The notes under the pieces were generated by a model. That model saw only the letters and a list, made by a program, of their open reading frames with translations, did not search any database and was not told the DNA's origin. From JANMJD01 sp963828405 (GTDB taxonomy: Bacteria; Actinomycetota; Acidimicrobiia; Acidimicrobiales; Ilumatobacteraceae): a DNA stretch of 64,000 nt. Position 1 is the stretch's first letter; every line of letters begins with the position of its first letter. Shown piece after piece: positions 48,761-58,308 of the stretch. A program made the translations under genes and the position numbers. The stretch spans positions 2,852,001-2,916,000 of the forward strand of contig CAWHEG010000031.1 in the NCBI GenBank assembly GCA_963828405.1, given 5' to 3'.

Positions 48761-51362
48761 ATGTCGACGACTCCCCGCACCGCCAACCAGCTCCGCGACG
48801 CCTTCACCGGGTTCTTCGCGGCACGCAAGCCATGCGGTGGTGCCGTCGGCGTCGCTGATCCCGCACGACCCCACGGTGCTGTTCACCGTGGCCGGGATGG
48901 TGCCCTTCAAGTCGTACTTCACCGGTGACGAGCAGGCGCCCTTCGCCCGCGCGGTGACGGTGCAGAAGTGCGCCCGGGCGGGCGGCAAGCACAACGACCT
49001 CGACGATGTCGGTCGCACCAAGCGCCACCTGGTGTTCTTCGAGATGCTCGGCAACTTCAGCTTCGGCGACTACTTCAAGGCCGACGCCATCCCCTGGTCG
49101 TGGGAGCTGGTCACCGAGGCCTTCGGCTTCGACGGCGACCGCCTGTGGATCACCGTCCACGACTCCGACGACGAGGCCGAGGCGATCTGGCACGAGCAGG
49201 TCGGCGTGCCGATGAGCCGCATCCAGCGCCTCGGCGACAAGGACAACTTCTGGCAGATGGGCGAGACAGGGCCGTGTGGTCCCTGCTCCGAGATCCACAT
49301 CGACCGCGGTCCCGAGTTCGGTCCCGACGGCGGACCGCTCGGCGATGTGCACGGCGACCGGTTCATGGAGTTCTGGAACCTGGTGTTCATGCAGTACAAC
49401 CAGGCGCCCGACGGCACCCGCACGCCGCTGCCCAAGCCGTCGATCGACACCGGGGCCGGCCTCGAACGCATCCTGACGATGATCCAGGGGGTCGACTCGG
49501 TGTGGGACACCGACCTGATGGCCCCGATCATCGAGGCCGGGTGCTCGGCCACCGGGGCGACGTACCGGGCCGGCGACTACGACCACAGGGAATCGTTCAG
49601 CCTGCGCGTCCTGGCCGAGCACGCCCGTTCCGGCGCGATGCTCGTCTCCGACGGCGTGTTCCCCTCCAACGAGGGCCGCGGCTACGTGCTGCGGCGCATC
49701 CTGCGCCGTGCCGTACGCCACGCCTACATGCTCGGCGCCGAGAAACTCGTCATGCCCGCCCTGGTCGACACGGCGATCGACGTGATGGGCCCGGCATACC
49801 CCGACGTCGTCAAGAACCGCGACTTCGTCCTCGGGGTGATCACCCGCGAGGAGGAGCGTTTCCGCCAGACCCTGCGCAACGGCCTGACGATCCTCGACCG
49901 GGAGTTGGCCGACGACACCCCGACGCTGTCGGGATCGGCCGCCTTCATGCTCCACGACACCTACGGATTCCCGCTCGAGGTCACCCAGGAGATCGCCGAG
50001 GAGCGCGGTGTCGGCGTCGACGTCGCCGGGTTCGGCGTCGAGATGAGTGCGCAACGGGAGCGGGCCAAGGCGGCCCGGAAGTCCGGCGCCCCCGATGACG
50101 ACCGCGTCGAGGCGTACCGCGAGATCGTCGAGCAGTTCGGCGTCACCGAGTTCCTCGGCTACCAGGACGACACGGCCCAGGCGCGGGTGCTCGCCGTGGT
50201 CGCCACCGGCGACGGCGGCGTCGAGGTGTTCCTCGACCGGACGCCGTTCTACGCCGAGTCGGGCGGCCAGATCGGTGACGCGGGCACGATCACCACCGAC
50301 ACCGGTGTGATCCAGGTGGCCGACTGCACCTTCGCCCTGCCGGGCCTGCGTCGCCACATCGGGGTCGTCGCCGATGGCGCGGTATCGGCCGGCCAGACGG
50401 CGGAGGCGGCCATCGACGTCGATCGACGCGGGGCGATCCGGCGCAACCACACCGGCACCCACATCCTCCACTACGCGCTGCGCAAGGTGCTCGGCGAGCA
50501 TGTCAAGCAGGCGGGCTCGATGGTCGGGCCCGACCGGCTGCGCTTCGACTTCAGCCACTACGCCGGGGTCACCGACGACGAGATCACCGAGATCGAGGAG
50601 CTCGCCAACCAGGCCGTGCTGGTCAACGACCCCGTTCGCTCGTACGAGACGACCAAGGACGAGGCGAACGGGATGGGGGCGATCGCCTTCTTCGGCGACA
50701 AGTACGGCGACATCGTGCGCGTGCTCGAGGCGGGGCGTCACTCCCTCGAGCTCTGCGGCGGTACCCATGTGCGGGCAACGGGTGACATCGGGACGATCAA
50801 GATCGTCTCCGAGGGATCGATCGGCTCCAACCTGCGGCGCATCGAAGCGGTCACCGGGGCGGCGTCTGTGGCGCTGCTCCAGCACGACGAGCGCATCCTG
50901 GCCGAGGCCGCCCGTCTCGTCAACGCCCGTCCCGACGAGCTGATCGCCGGCGTCCAGCGCAAGCTCGACGAGATCAAGGCGCTGCAGGGCGAGCTCAAGT
51001 CGTTGCGCGCCAGGCTGGCCTCGGGCCGGGCGGCGGAGCTGGCCGCCGGTGCCGTCGACGGTGTCGTCGTCGCCCGGGTCGACGGGCTCGGCTCGGGAGA
51101 GCTGCGCGAGCTGGCGCTGGCCGTCCGTCAGACCGGCGTGCGCCGGGTCGTCCTCGGCGGGGCCACCGACACGGGCGGCGCCGCGCTGGTCGCCGCCGTC
51201 ACCCCGGGCACCGGCGAGGCCGTCGACCTGGTCAAGGATGCCGGCCGGGCGATCAAGGGCGGCGGCGGGGGCAAGGGCGATGTCGCCGTGGCCGGGGGCA
51301 AGGATCCGGGCGGCGTCGACGAGGCGCTGCGCATCGCCGGCGACGCGGCGCGCGCCGGCTGA
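48761..51362 (+). CDS. alaS: Alanyl-tRNA synthetase, frame broken near base 48830
   Basis: Class II synthetase charging tRNA-Ala. The aminoacylation core has PHDPTVLFTVAGMVPFK, GNFSFGDYF and the WNLVFMQYN region. The editing domain carries RRNHTGTHILHYAL (metal-binding HXXXH) and SLELCGGTHV, and the C-Ala domain ends in KGGGGGKGDVAVAGGKDP. The long frame begins only at GTG 48837, but ATG 48761 opens a frame reading MSTTPRTANQLRDAF, then FFAARK, which is the true AlaS N-terminus. One extra C at 48830-48831 separates the two. Corrected length is 866 residues. Because AlaS is essential and normally single-copy, this break is almost certainly not biological. Confidence 0.93.
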
Positions 51363-51370
51363 TCGGCGGG

Positions 51371-51817
51371 ATGCCCGAGTTGCGCGCCCTGGGGATCGAC
51401 CTCGGCTCCAAGCGGATCGGCATCGCCGTCTCGGACCGCAGCGGCACGATCGCCACGCCATTGTCGGTGCTGCAGCGCAGCGGCCGCCGGGCGATCGACC
51501 ATCAGCGCATCGCCGCCCTCGTCGCCGAGGAGGAGGCCGAGGTGGTCGTCGTCGGCATGCCGTGGTCGATGTCCGGCACGGCGGGCCCGGCCGCCCGGGA
51601 TGCCGCCATCGAGGCGCGCCAGCTCGGTACGGTGGTCGGCGTGCCCGTGGAGACCTTCGACGAGCGGCTGACGACCGTCAGCGCCGACCGCATCCTGATC
51701 GAGGCCGGTCTCGGCGCTCCCGAGCGCCGCAAGGTGGTCGACAAGGTCGCCGCCGCCGTGATGCTCCAGGGTTGGCTCGACCGCCGCCGGGCCAGGCAGG
51801 GAACGGTTCGCTCATGA
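51371..51817 (+). CDS. ruvX: Putative Holliday junction resolvase RuvX/YqgF
   Basis: RNase H-fold nuclease implicated in pre-16S rRNA processing and possibly junction resolution. N-terminal LGIDLGSKRIGIAVSD carries the first catalytic Asp, followed by VVVGMPWSMSG and ETFDERLTTVSA, and the C-terminal region VDKVAAAVMLQGWLD with the last Asp. At 148 residues it is typical. Its stop overlaps the mltG ATG (ATGA). The alaS-ruvX-mltG order is highly conserved. Confidence 0.93.
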   Translation: MPELRALGIDLGSKRIGIAVSDRSGTIATPLSVLQRSGRRAIDHQRIAALVAEEEAEVVVVGMPWSMSGTAGPAARDAAIEARQLGTVVGVPVETFDERLTTVSADRILIEAGLGAPERRKVVDKVAAAVMLQGWLDRRRARQGTVRS

Positions 51818-53044
51818 GGATCGACCCCCTCATCGACGCCGGAGGCCATCCCGGCGAGCTGGGCGACCCCGACGGGCCCCGACCGGCCGGGGTGGATCGA
51901 GGACGGCTGGGACGACGCCGACCTGTTGCCGCGAACCCATGCCGAACGCCTGCCGCGGAACCGGCGGTGGCTGCGCTGGGTGCTGTTCGGTCTGGTCGTG
52001 GCCCTGCTCGCGGCGGTGATCACCGGCGGGGCGATCGGCATGTGGATGGTCCGCCAGGTCAATCCACCCGGCGAACGCGGTGCCGAGGTGACCTTCACGG
52101 TGAACGAGACCGACGACCTCGACTCGGTCACCGATCGTCTGAAGGAGCAGGGGATCATCACCGACGGACGGGTGTTCCGCTGGTACGTCGAACGCAAGGG
52201 CGGCCTCGTGCTGACCCCCGGCTACTACATCGTCCACCCCCGCGACACGATGGGCAACATCGTCAAGCAGCTGCGCACCCCGCCGGCCCAGACCTACACC
52301 AAGGTGAACTTCCCCGAGGGTTTCACGCTGCGCCAGATGGGCAAGCGGCTCTCCGACAAGGTGTCGCGCCTCGATGCGAGCGAGTTCGCCACGCTGACCA
52401 CGAACGGCTCGATCACTCCGGTGATCGGCGGCTACCCGGCCGGCCAGACGAGCCTCGAGGGGTTGTTGTTCCCGGCGACCTACGACATCGCCGGCAACGA
52501 GACCGTGGCCGAGGTGATCGGCAGGCTGATGAAGGCGATGGACCGGGTGAACCGGCAGCTCGAGCTCGACACCCGGGCGCCCACCCTCGGTCTCACCCCG
52601 TACCAGGTGATGATCGTCGCCTCGATCATCGAGCGTGAGGCGAACAACGACGAGGACCGGGCGAGGATCGCCCGGGTGATCTACAACCGCCTGTTCCTCG
52701 GCACCCCGCTCGAGATCGATGCCACGCTGTTCTACGGCCAGGATCCCGGGACCCCCTTCGACCAGCTCCGCCAGACCGACACGCCGTACAACACCTACAT
52801 GTACGGCGGCCTGCCTCCGACGCCGATCGCCAACCCGGGAAAGGCGTCGATCCGGGCCGCCCTGAACCCCTCCGACAACCCGGCCGCCGACGACCCGATC
52901 TGCGTCGGCCTGGCCGCCGACCAACCGTGCATCTACCTCTTCTACGTGCTTGCCGACGCCGACGGCCACCATGCCTTCGCCGCCACGTTCGAGCAGCACA
53001 CGGCGAACATCGAGGCAGCCCGCGCCGCCGGCGTGCTCCCATGA
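51814..53044 (+). CDS. mltG: Endolytic transglycosylase MltG (YceG), frame broken near base 51877
   Basis: Membrane-bound lytic transglycosylase that cuts nascent glycan strands. A cytoplasmic N-terminus leads to one transmembrane helix (RWVLFGLVVALLAAVITGG), then a LysM-like subdomain and the catalytic domain with SIIEREANNDEDRARIARV (catalytic Glu) and NTYMYGGLPPTPIANPG. ATG 51814 overlaps the ruvX stop and reads MRIDPLIDAGGHPGELGDPDGP; the frame then shifts by one extra C in the CCCC at 51877-51880 and continues DRPGWIEDGWDDADLLP. The long frame alone has no start before a TTG at 51926. Corrected length is 409 residues. Confidence 0.9.
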
Positions 53045-53871
53045 TCACCGGGGCGACCCGGTTGGCCGGTGTGATCGGCCACCCGGTCCGCCACAGCCTC
53101 TCGCCCGTCCTGCACAACGCCGCCTTCGCTGCGGCCGGGCTCGATTGGGCCTACCTGGCGTTCGACGTGGCGCCCGGGGAGGCGGGGGCGGCGCTCGCCG
53201 CGATGCGCACGTTCGGCCTCGGGGGACTGTCGGTGACGATGCCGCACAAGACCGATGTCGCCGAACTGGTCGACGAGTTGGACCCGGCTGCTGCGGCGCT
53301 CGGCAGTGTCAACACCGTCGTCGTCCTCGACGACGGCCGCCTCGCCGGGCACTCGACCGACGGCGCCGGCTTCGTCGCCTCGCTCGGCGAGGCCGGAGTG
53401 GATCCGGCGGGGATGCGCGTCGCCATCGTCGGGGCAGGTGGAGCCGCCCGCAGCGTGATCGACGCCCTCGGCCGAGCCGGCGTCGAGGCGATCCGCGTGG
53501 TCAACCGTTCGCCCGGCTCGGCCGCCGTCGCCGCCCGCCTCGGCGCCGGGCGGGCGGCCGTCGGCACCACCGCCGACATCGCCTCGGCCGATCTGGTGAT
53601 CAACGCCACATCCGTGGGGATGGGGACCGGTGAGCTGGCGTTCGATCCCGGCCTGCTGCACGCCGGCCAGGTCGTCGCCGACCTCGTCTACCACCCGATC
53701 GACACGGAGTTGCTCGTGGCCGCCGCGGCCCGCGGCGCCCGTACGGTCGATGGGCTGGGGATGCTGCTCCACCAGGCGGCGCTCCAGCAGGCCCTCTGGA
53801 CGGGACGGACGCCGTCGGTCCCGGTGATGCGCGACGCGGCCCGCCGGGCGCTGGCCGCGCCGCTAGCCTGA
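53041..53871 (+). CDS. aroE: Shikimate dehydrogenase
   Basis: Reduces 3-dehydroshikimate to shikimate with NADPH. Substrate-binding VIGHPVRHSLSPVLHNAAF, the catalytic lysine in SVTMPHKTDVAE, and the Rossmann nucleotide loop IVGAGGAARSVIDAL are all present; the C-terminus has DGLGMLLHQAALQQ. The protein has 276 residues. The ATG overlaps the mltG stop by ATGA. It opens a shikimate cluster continuing with aroC, aroK, aroB and aroQ. Confidence 0.95.
   Translation: MITGATRLAGVIGHPVRHSLSPVLHNAAFAAAGLDWAYLAFDVAPGEAGAALAAMRTFGLGGLSVTMPHKTDVAELVDELDPAAAALGSVNTVVVLDDGRLAGHSTDGAGFVASLGEAGVDPAGMRVAIVGAGGAARSVIDALGRAGVEAIRVVNRSPGSAAVAARLGAGRAAVGTTADIASADLVINATSVGMGTGELAFDPGLLHAGQVVADLVYHPIDTELLVAAAARGARTVDGLGMLLHQAALQQALWTGRTPSVPVMRDAARRALAAPLA
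53864..53869 (+). promoter_or_regulatory. Leaderless -10 element of aroC
   Basis: TAGCCT inside the last codons of aroE lies 7 bp before the aroC ATG, so aroC can probably be transcribed separately. Confidence 0.45.
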
Positions 53872-53876
53872 CCGGG

Positions 53877-55040
53877 ATGCTCCGGTACCTGACCGCAGGT
53901 GAGTCCCATGGCCGGGCCCTCGTCGTCATCGTCGAGGGCCTTCCCGCCGGCCTGCCGATCACCGTCGAGGAGATCCAGGGAGAGCTCGCCCGTCGCCGCC
54001 TCGGCTACGGCCGCGGACCGCGGCAGCGATTCGAGGCCGACGAGCTGACGCTCATCGGCGGCGTGCGTCACGGGCGCACGCTCGGTTCCCCCGTCGCCAT
54101 CGAGATCGAGAACTCCGAGTGGTTCCGCTCCGACAGGTGGCACGAGGAGATGTCCCCGGCGCCCGGTGCGACCAAGGAACCGCTCACCCAGGTGCGGCCC
54201 GGCCATGCCGATCTGGCCGGTATGCAGAAGTACGGATTCGCCGACGCCCGCGACGTGCTCGAACGGGCCAGCGCCCGCGAGACGGCCGCCCGGGTGGCCG
54301 CCGGATGCCTGGCCAAGAAGCTCCTCGCCCCGCTCGGTGTGGCCATCCTGTCCCATGTCGTGCAGATGGGCTCGGCGCGCACGAAGGCGGCGACCCGCCC
54401 CACCGCCGCCGACCTCGACGTCGTCGACGAGTCGCCGGTGCGCTGTTTCGACAAGTCGGCCGAGGAGGCGATGATCGAGCAGATCAAGGAGGCGGCCAAG
54501 GACGGCGACTCCCTCGGCGGGATCGTCGAGGTGCTCGCCTACGGCGTCCCCGTCGGGCTGGGCAGCCACGTCCACTGGGACCGCAAGATCGACGCCGCGT
54601 TGGCCCAGGCGATCATGTCGATCCAGGCGGTCAAGGGGGTCGAGATCGGCGACGGCTTCGAGGTTGCCGGCAGGCGCGGCTCGGCGGCCCACGACCCGAT
54701 CGTGTGGGATGCAGCGGCAGGCGAGTACCGGCGCGAGTCCACCCTGGCCGGGGGCACCGAGGGCGGGATGACCACGGGGGAACTGCTCGTGGTGCGGGCG
54801 GCGATGAAGCCGCTGGCCACGCTCAACCGTCCGACCTTGAAGACCGTCGACGTGGTCACCAAGGAGTCGACGGTCTCGTTCAAGGAGCGCACCGACGTGA
54901 CGGCCGTGCCCGCCATGGGCGTCGTCGCCGAGACGATGGTCGCCCTGGTGCTCGCCGCCGAGGCGCAACGCAAGTTCGGCGGCGACTCGCTGGCGGAGTT
55001 CGTCCGCAACGCCGAGGCGTTCCGGGCGACGCTCGACTGA
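53877..55040 (+). CDS. aroC: Chorismate synthase
   Basis: Flavin-dependent last step of the shikimate pathway, EPSP to chorismate. The three family signatures are GESHGRALVVIVEGLPAG near the start, the RPGHADLAGMQKYGF region followed by RASARETAARVAAG, and the C-terminal TEGGMTTGE segment. At 387 residues it matches bacterial AroC. It lies 5 bp after aroE and 10 bp before aroK. Confidence 0.96.
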   Translation: MLRYLTAGESHGRALVVIVEGLPAGLPITVEEIQGELARRRLGYGRGPRQRFEADELTLIGGVRHGRTLGSPVAIEIENSEWFRSDRWHEEMSPAPGATKEPLTQVRPGHADLAGMQKYGFADARDVLERASARETAARVAAGCLAKKLLAPLGVAILSHVVQMGSARTKAATRPTAADLDVVDESPVRCFDKSAEEAMIEQIKEAAKDGDSLGGIVEVLAYGVPVGLGSHVHWDRKIDAALAQAIMSIQAVKGVEIGDGFEVAGRRGSAAHDPIVWDAAAGEYRRESTLAGGTEGGMTTGELLVVRAAMKPLATLNRPTLKTVDVVTKESTVSFKERTDVTAVPAMGVVAETMVALVLAAEAQRKFGGDSLAEFVRNAEAFRATLD

Positions 55041-55050
55041 TCCGGGCGCG

Positions 55051-55566
55051 ATGTCGACACCGAATGACGAACAACACCTCGTGCTCGTCGGTCTGATGGG
55101 GTCCGGGAAGTCGACCGTCGGGCGGATCATCGCCCAACGGGTGCACCGACCGTTCCACGACAGCGACGTGATGATCGAGGCGCGTACCGGCAAGACGGTG
55201 CGGGAGATCTTCGCCGAGGAGGGTGAGGAGGCGTTCCGCGCCCTCGAGACCCAGGTGCTGATCGACGCACTCGCCGACCCGGAGCCGTCGGTGATCGCCG
55301 CCGCCGGCGGGGTCGTGCTGCGCGAGGAGAACCGGGCGCTGCTGCGGGACGGCCGCAGCCGGATCGTGTGGCTGTGCGCCGACCCCGGCCACCTCGTCGA
55401 ACGGGTGACGGGAGGCGGGCACCGCCCACTGCTCGACGACGACCCGGAAGGCGCGCTGCGCAAGATGGCCGCCGACCGCCAGGCGCTCTACCGCGAGGTG
55501 GCCCACGCCATCGTGCGCACCGACGGCCGCACGGTGTTCGAGGTCGTCGAGGCGGTGCTGCGCTGA
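55051..55566 (+). CDS. aroK: Shikimate kinase
   Basis: Phosphorylates shikimate at the 3-OH. P-loop GLMGSGKSTVGR, shikimate-binding DSDVMIEARTGKTV (DXD), AAGGVVLREENR and the lid region GGGHRPLLDDDP are all present in a 171-residue protein, the normal length. Its stop overlaps the aroB ATG (TGATG). Confidence 0.95.
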   Translation: MSTPNDEQHLVLVGLMGSGKSTVGRIIAQRVHRPFHDSDVMIEARTGKTVREIFAEEGEEAFRALETQVLIDALADPEPSVIAAAGGVVLREENRALLRDGRSRIVWLCADPGHLVERVTGGGHRPLLDDDPEGALRKMAADRQALYREVAHAIVRTDGRTVFEVVEAVLR

Positions 55567-56579
55567 TGGCCGACCTGATCACCGTCCCCGTCGCCCTCGG
55601 CGAGCGCTCCTACGACGTGCTCGTCGGCCCGGGCGCCCGCCACCGGCTGGCCGGTGTGCTTCCCCCGGCGGCCCGCCGGGCCGTGATCGTCACCCAGGCC
55701 TGCATCCCGCTGCCGGTCGATCCCGGGTTGCCCCACGAGGTGGTGACGATCGGTGCCGGCGAGGAACACAAGACGCTGGCCACGATCGAGGAGCTGTGCC
55801 GCCGCTTCGCCCGCTTCGGTCTGACCCGCAACGACGTCGTCATCGGGGTCGGCGGTGGAATGGTCACCGACGTCGCCGGGTTCGCCGCCGCCTCGTACCA
55901 CCGTGGGGTTGCCGTCGTGCACGTCGCCACGACGCTGCTGGCGATGGTCGACGCGGCGATCGGCGGTAAGACCGGGGTCAACCTGCCCGAGGGCAAGAAC
56001 CTCGTCGGCGCCTTCTGGCAGCCGTGGGGTGTGATCTGCGATCTGGACGCCCTCGACACGCTGCCGCCGCGCGAGCAGCGCTGCGGTCGGGGCGAGATGG
56101 CCAAGTACCACTTCCTCACCGGCGACGACCTGCTGGCGATGGACACCGCGGACCGCATCGCCCGCTGCGTCGGGATCAAGGCCGAGGTCGTCGCCGGCGA
56201 CGAACGCGAGACCGGTCGTCGGGCGATCCTCAACTACGGCCACACCCTGGCCCACGCCCTCGAGACCGCCACGGGTCATCGCCTGGCCCACGGGGAGGCC
56301 GTCGCCGTCGGCCTGGTCTTCGCCGCCCACCTCGCCCGCGAGCTCGGCCGCATCGACGACGGGCGGGTGGCCCGCCACTACGAGGTGGTCGGCCACGCCT
56401 ACGAGCTCGGTACCACCCTCCCGGGCGGCCTCGATCCCGGGACGCTGGTCGCCCTGATGGCCCGGGACAAGAAGGCCCTCGACGGCATGACGTTCGTGCT
56501 CGACGGTCCCGCCGGCATCGAAGTCGTCGCCGGCGTGTCCGTCGAAGCCGTCCATGGTGCCCTGGACCGCATGGGCTGA
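55566..56579 (+). CDS. aroB: 3-dehydroquinate synthase
   Basis: Converts DAHP to 3-dehydroquinate using NAD and a divalent metal. The NAD loop GVGGGMVTDVAGFAAASYHRG, the segment GGKTGVNLPEGKN, and the metal-binding residues in GRRAILNYGHTLAHALE and HGEAVAVGLVF are visible. At 337 residues it is slightly short but complete. It directly follows aroK, as in most actinobacteria. No DAHP synthase gene is in the window. Confidence 0.95.
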   Translation: MADLITVPVALGERSYDVLVGPGARHRLAGVLPPAARRAVIVTQACIPLPVDPGLPHEVVTIGAGEEHKTLATIEELCRRFARFGLTRNDVVIGVGGGMVTDVAGFAAASYHRGVAVVHVATTLLAMVDAAIGGKTGVNLPEGKNLVGAFWQPWGVICDLDALDTLPPREQRCGRGEMAKYHFLTGDDLLAMDTADRIARCVGIKAEVVAGDERETGRRAILNYGHTLAHALETATGHRLAHGEAVAVGLVFAAHLARELGRIDDGRVARHYEVVGHAYELGTTLPGGLDPGTLVALMARDKKALDGMTFVLDGPAGIEVVAGVSVEAVHGALDRMG

Positions 56580-56630
56580 GGAGCACCCGGTGTGCCCGTC
56601 GGTGCCGGCGCGGAATGGGATGATGGCCGG

Positions 56631-57080
56631 GTGACGACGATCCTGCTGCTGCACGGACCAAACCTCAACCTGCTCGGCGAACGGGAGCCGCAGATCTACG
56701 GCACGGCCACGCTCGCCGACTACGAGGCCGCCGTGCGCGCCGCCGCCGCGGAGCACGGGTTGGGGGTCGAGTCCCTGCAGTCGAACCACGAGGGCGTGCT
56801 CGTCGACGCGATCCAGTCGGCGCGGGGTCGGTGCGCGGCGATCGTGATCAACCCCGGGGCCTTCACCCACTATGCCTGGGCGATCCACGATGCACTGGCC
56901 TCCTTCGGCGGCCCGGTCATCGAGGTGCACATCTCCAACCCGAACGCCCGCGAGCCGTGGCGCCACACCTCGGTGGTCGCCCCGGTGGCCACCGGTTCGA
57001 TCATCGGACTGGGGATCCACGGGTACGAGTTGGCGGTCGCCGCCATCGCCCGCCGGTTCGGTGCATCGGGCGCCGCCTGA
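56631..57080 (+). CDS. aroQ: 3-dehydroquinate dehydratase, type II
   Basis: Dehydrates 3-dehydroquinate to dehydroshikimate. LLHGPNLNLLGEREPQIYG, the loop SNHEGVLVDAI, NPGAFTHYAWAIHDAL and the catalytic-histidine segment VEVHISNPNAREPWR (here IEVHISNPNAREPWR) define the small dodecameric type II enzyme. The protein has 149 residues. The GTG start gives MTTILLLHGPN with the usual short N-terminus. With aroB, aroE and aroK it leaves only DAHP synthase and EPSP synthase missing from this locus. Confidence 0.94.
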   Translation: MTTILLLHGPNLNLLGEREPQIYGTATLADYEAAVRAAAAEHGLGVESLQSNHEGVLVDAIQSARGRCAAIVINPGAFTHYAWAIHDALASFGGPVIEVHISNPNAREPWRHTSVVAPVATGSIIGLGIHGYELAVAAIARRFGASGAA

Positions 57081-57136
57081 GGCCGGCACCGAGGTCGGGC
57101 GGGCGGTCGGGCGGGCCGATCGGGTGGGGCGCCCGC

Positions 57137-57142
57137 TATCGT
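57137..57142 (+). promoter_or_regulatory. -10 element upstream of efp
   Basis: TATCGT lies 89 bp before the efp ATG. Because efp has an AAGGAG Shine-Dalgarno, the transcript would carry a leader of about 80 nt, unlike the leaderless units. Confidence 0.4.
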
Positions 57143-57230
57143 GGCGGAGCCCTACGGGGCCGGTCGCCGAACACGGCGACCCACGAGCCCCAGCGACCTC
57201 GACCCCCACCTCGACCAAGGAGCCTTCGCG

Positions 57231-57794
57231 ATGCCCGCGATCTCGACGAACGACTTCAAGACGGGAATGACCCTCGAGCTCGACAACGGACTGTTCTCCG
57301 TCGTCGAGTTCCAGCACGTCAAGCCGGGCAAGGGTGGCGCCTTCGTGCGCACCAAGATCCGCAACGTGCGCACCGGAGCGGTGATCGACCGCACCTTCAA
57401 CGCCGGGATCAGGGTCGAACAGGCGATCGTCGACAAGCGGGAGATGCAGTTCCTCTACCGCGACGGCGACGACTACGTGTTCATGGACACGGACAACTAC
57501 GACCAGATGACCGTCGATCCGGCCGCCCTCGGTGAAGCCGCCGACTACCTGATGGAGAACATGACCGCGGTGCTGTCGATGTTCAACGGCGAGATCGTCC
57601 AGGTCGAGATACCGGCCTCGGTCGAGCTCGAGATCGCCGAGACCGAGCCCGGGATCCAGGGCGACCGGGTGTCGGGGGCGCGCAAGCCGGCGAAGCTGCA
57701 GACCGGCAAGGTGATCCAGGTGCCGCTGTTCATCAACATCGGCGACCGGGTCAAGGTCGACACCCGTTCCGGCGACTACATCACCCGGGTCTGA
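57231..57794 (+). CDS. efp: Elongation factor P
   Basis: Translation factor that rescues ribosomes stalled on polyproline. The KOW-like N-domain contains VEFQHVKPGKGGAFVRTK; the tip lysine region PGKGG is the site modified in other bacteria. The OB domains and the C-terminal GDRVKVDTRSGDYITRV are conserved. At 187 residues it is standard. The ATG follows AAGGAG at good distance; an upstream in-frame GTG would add 30 unsupported residues. nusB follows after 3 bp. Confidence 0.96.
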   Translation: MPAISTNDFKTGMTLELDNGLFSVVEFQHVKPGKGGAFVRTKIRNVRTGAVIDRTFNAGIRVEQAIVDKREMQFLYRDGDDYVFMDTDNYDQMTVDPAALGEAADYLMENMTAVLSMFNGEIVQVEIPASVELEIAETEPGIQGDRVSGARKPAKLQTGKVIQVPLFINIGDRVKVDTRSGDYITRV

Positions 57795-57797
57795 TCG

Positions 57798-58250
57798 GTG
57801 GCGCGTCGCACTCGCCTGCCCGGCGAGCATCTGCTCAGCCAGGCCCGCGAGCGGGCGTTGACCCTGCTCTACGAGGCCGATGTCAAGGGCATCTCGCCAC
57901 GCGAGGTGCTCGCCAACCAGATCGTCCCCGCCGAGCCGCTGACCGCGGTGCTCGTCGAGGGGGTGGCCGATGACATCGGTCTGCTCGACGAGATGATCTC
58001 GGCCAACGCCCGCGGGTGGACCATCGAACGGATGCCGGCGCTCGACCGGGCGGTGCTGCGGATGGCGATCACCGAGCTCCGCCGTCGCCCCGAGGTGCCG
58101 ATCGCCGTGGTCATCGACGAGGCGGTCTCGCTGGCCAAGCGGTTCTCGACCGATGATTCGGGCCGCTTCGTCAACGGGATGCTGTCGACCATCGCCCGCG
58201 AGGTGCGCCGCAGCGTACCGATTCGCGATCCCGGTGAACCGACCGGGTAG
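57798..58250 (+). CDS. nusB: Transcription antitermination factor NusB
   Basis: RNA-binding helical protein that joins the rRNA antitermination complex. RERALTLLYEADVKG near the start, the central LVEGVADDIGLLDEMI, ALDRAVLRMAITEL and the C-terminal FVNGMLSTIAREVRR follow the NusB pattern over 150 residues. The GTG start gives a 14-residue basic lead-in. Its TAG stop is also the first three bases of the predicted pyrR -10 element TAGCAT. Confidence 0.93.
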   Translation: MARRTRLPGEHLLSQARERALTLLYEADVKGISPREVLANQIVPAEPLTAVLVEGVADDIGLLDEMISANARGWTIERMPALDRAVLRMAITELRRRPEVPIAVVIDEAVSLAKRFSTDDSGRFVNGMLSTIAREVRRSVPIRDPGEPTG

Positions 58251-58253
58251 CAT
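58248..58253 (+). promoter_or_regulatory. -10 element of the pyr operon
   Basis: TAGCAT begins with the nusB stop codon. With the usual 6-8 bp spacing transcription would start near 58260, exactly at the foot of the PyrR-binding hairpin. Confidence 0.5.
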
Positions 58254-58259
58254 CGATTC

Positions 58260-58292
58260 CGTTCGTTAAGCGGGTCCCGAGAGGCCCGAACG
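58260..58292 (+). promoter_or_regulatory. PyrR-binding RNA hairpin in the pyr leader
   Basis: The RNA can fold as CGTTC/GAACG (58260-58264 with 58288-58292), a 5'-side bulge GTTAAGC, then GGG/CCC and the loop TCCCGAGAGG. Loop and flank match the known PyrR recognition consensus (UCCNGNGAGG within a bulged hairpin). The 3' arm abuts the Shine-Dalgarno GGGAG at 58292-58296, so UMP-bound PyrR could block translation initiation, as described for mycobacteria. Confidence 0.75.
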
Positions 58293-58308
58293 GGAGAGAT
58301 CATGAGCT

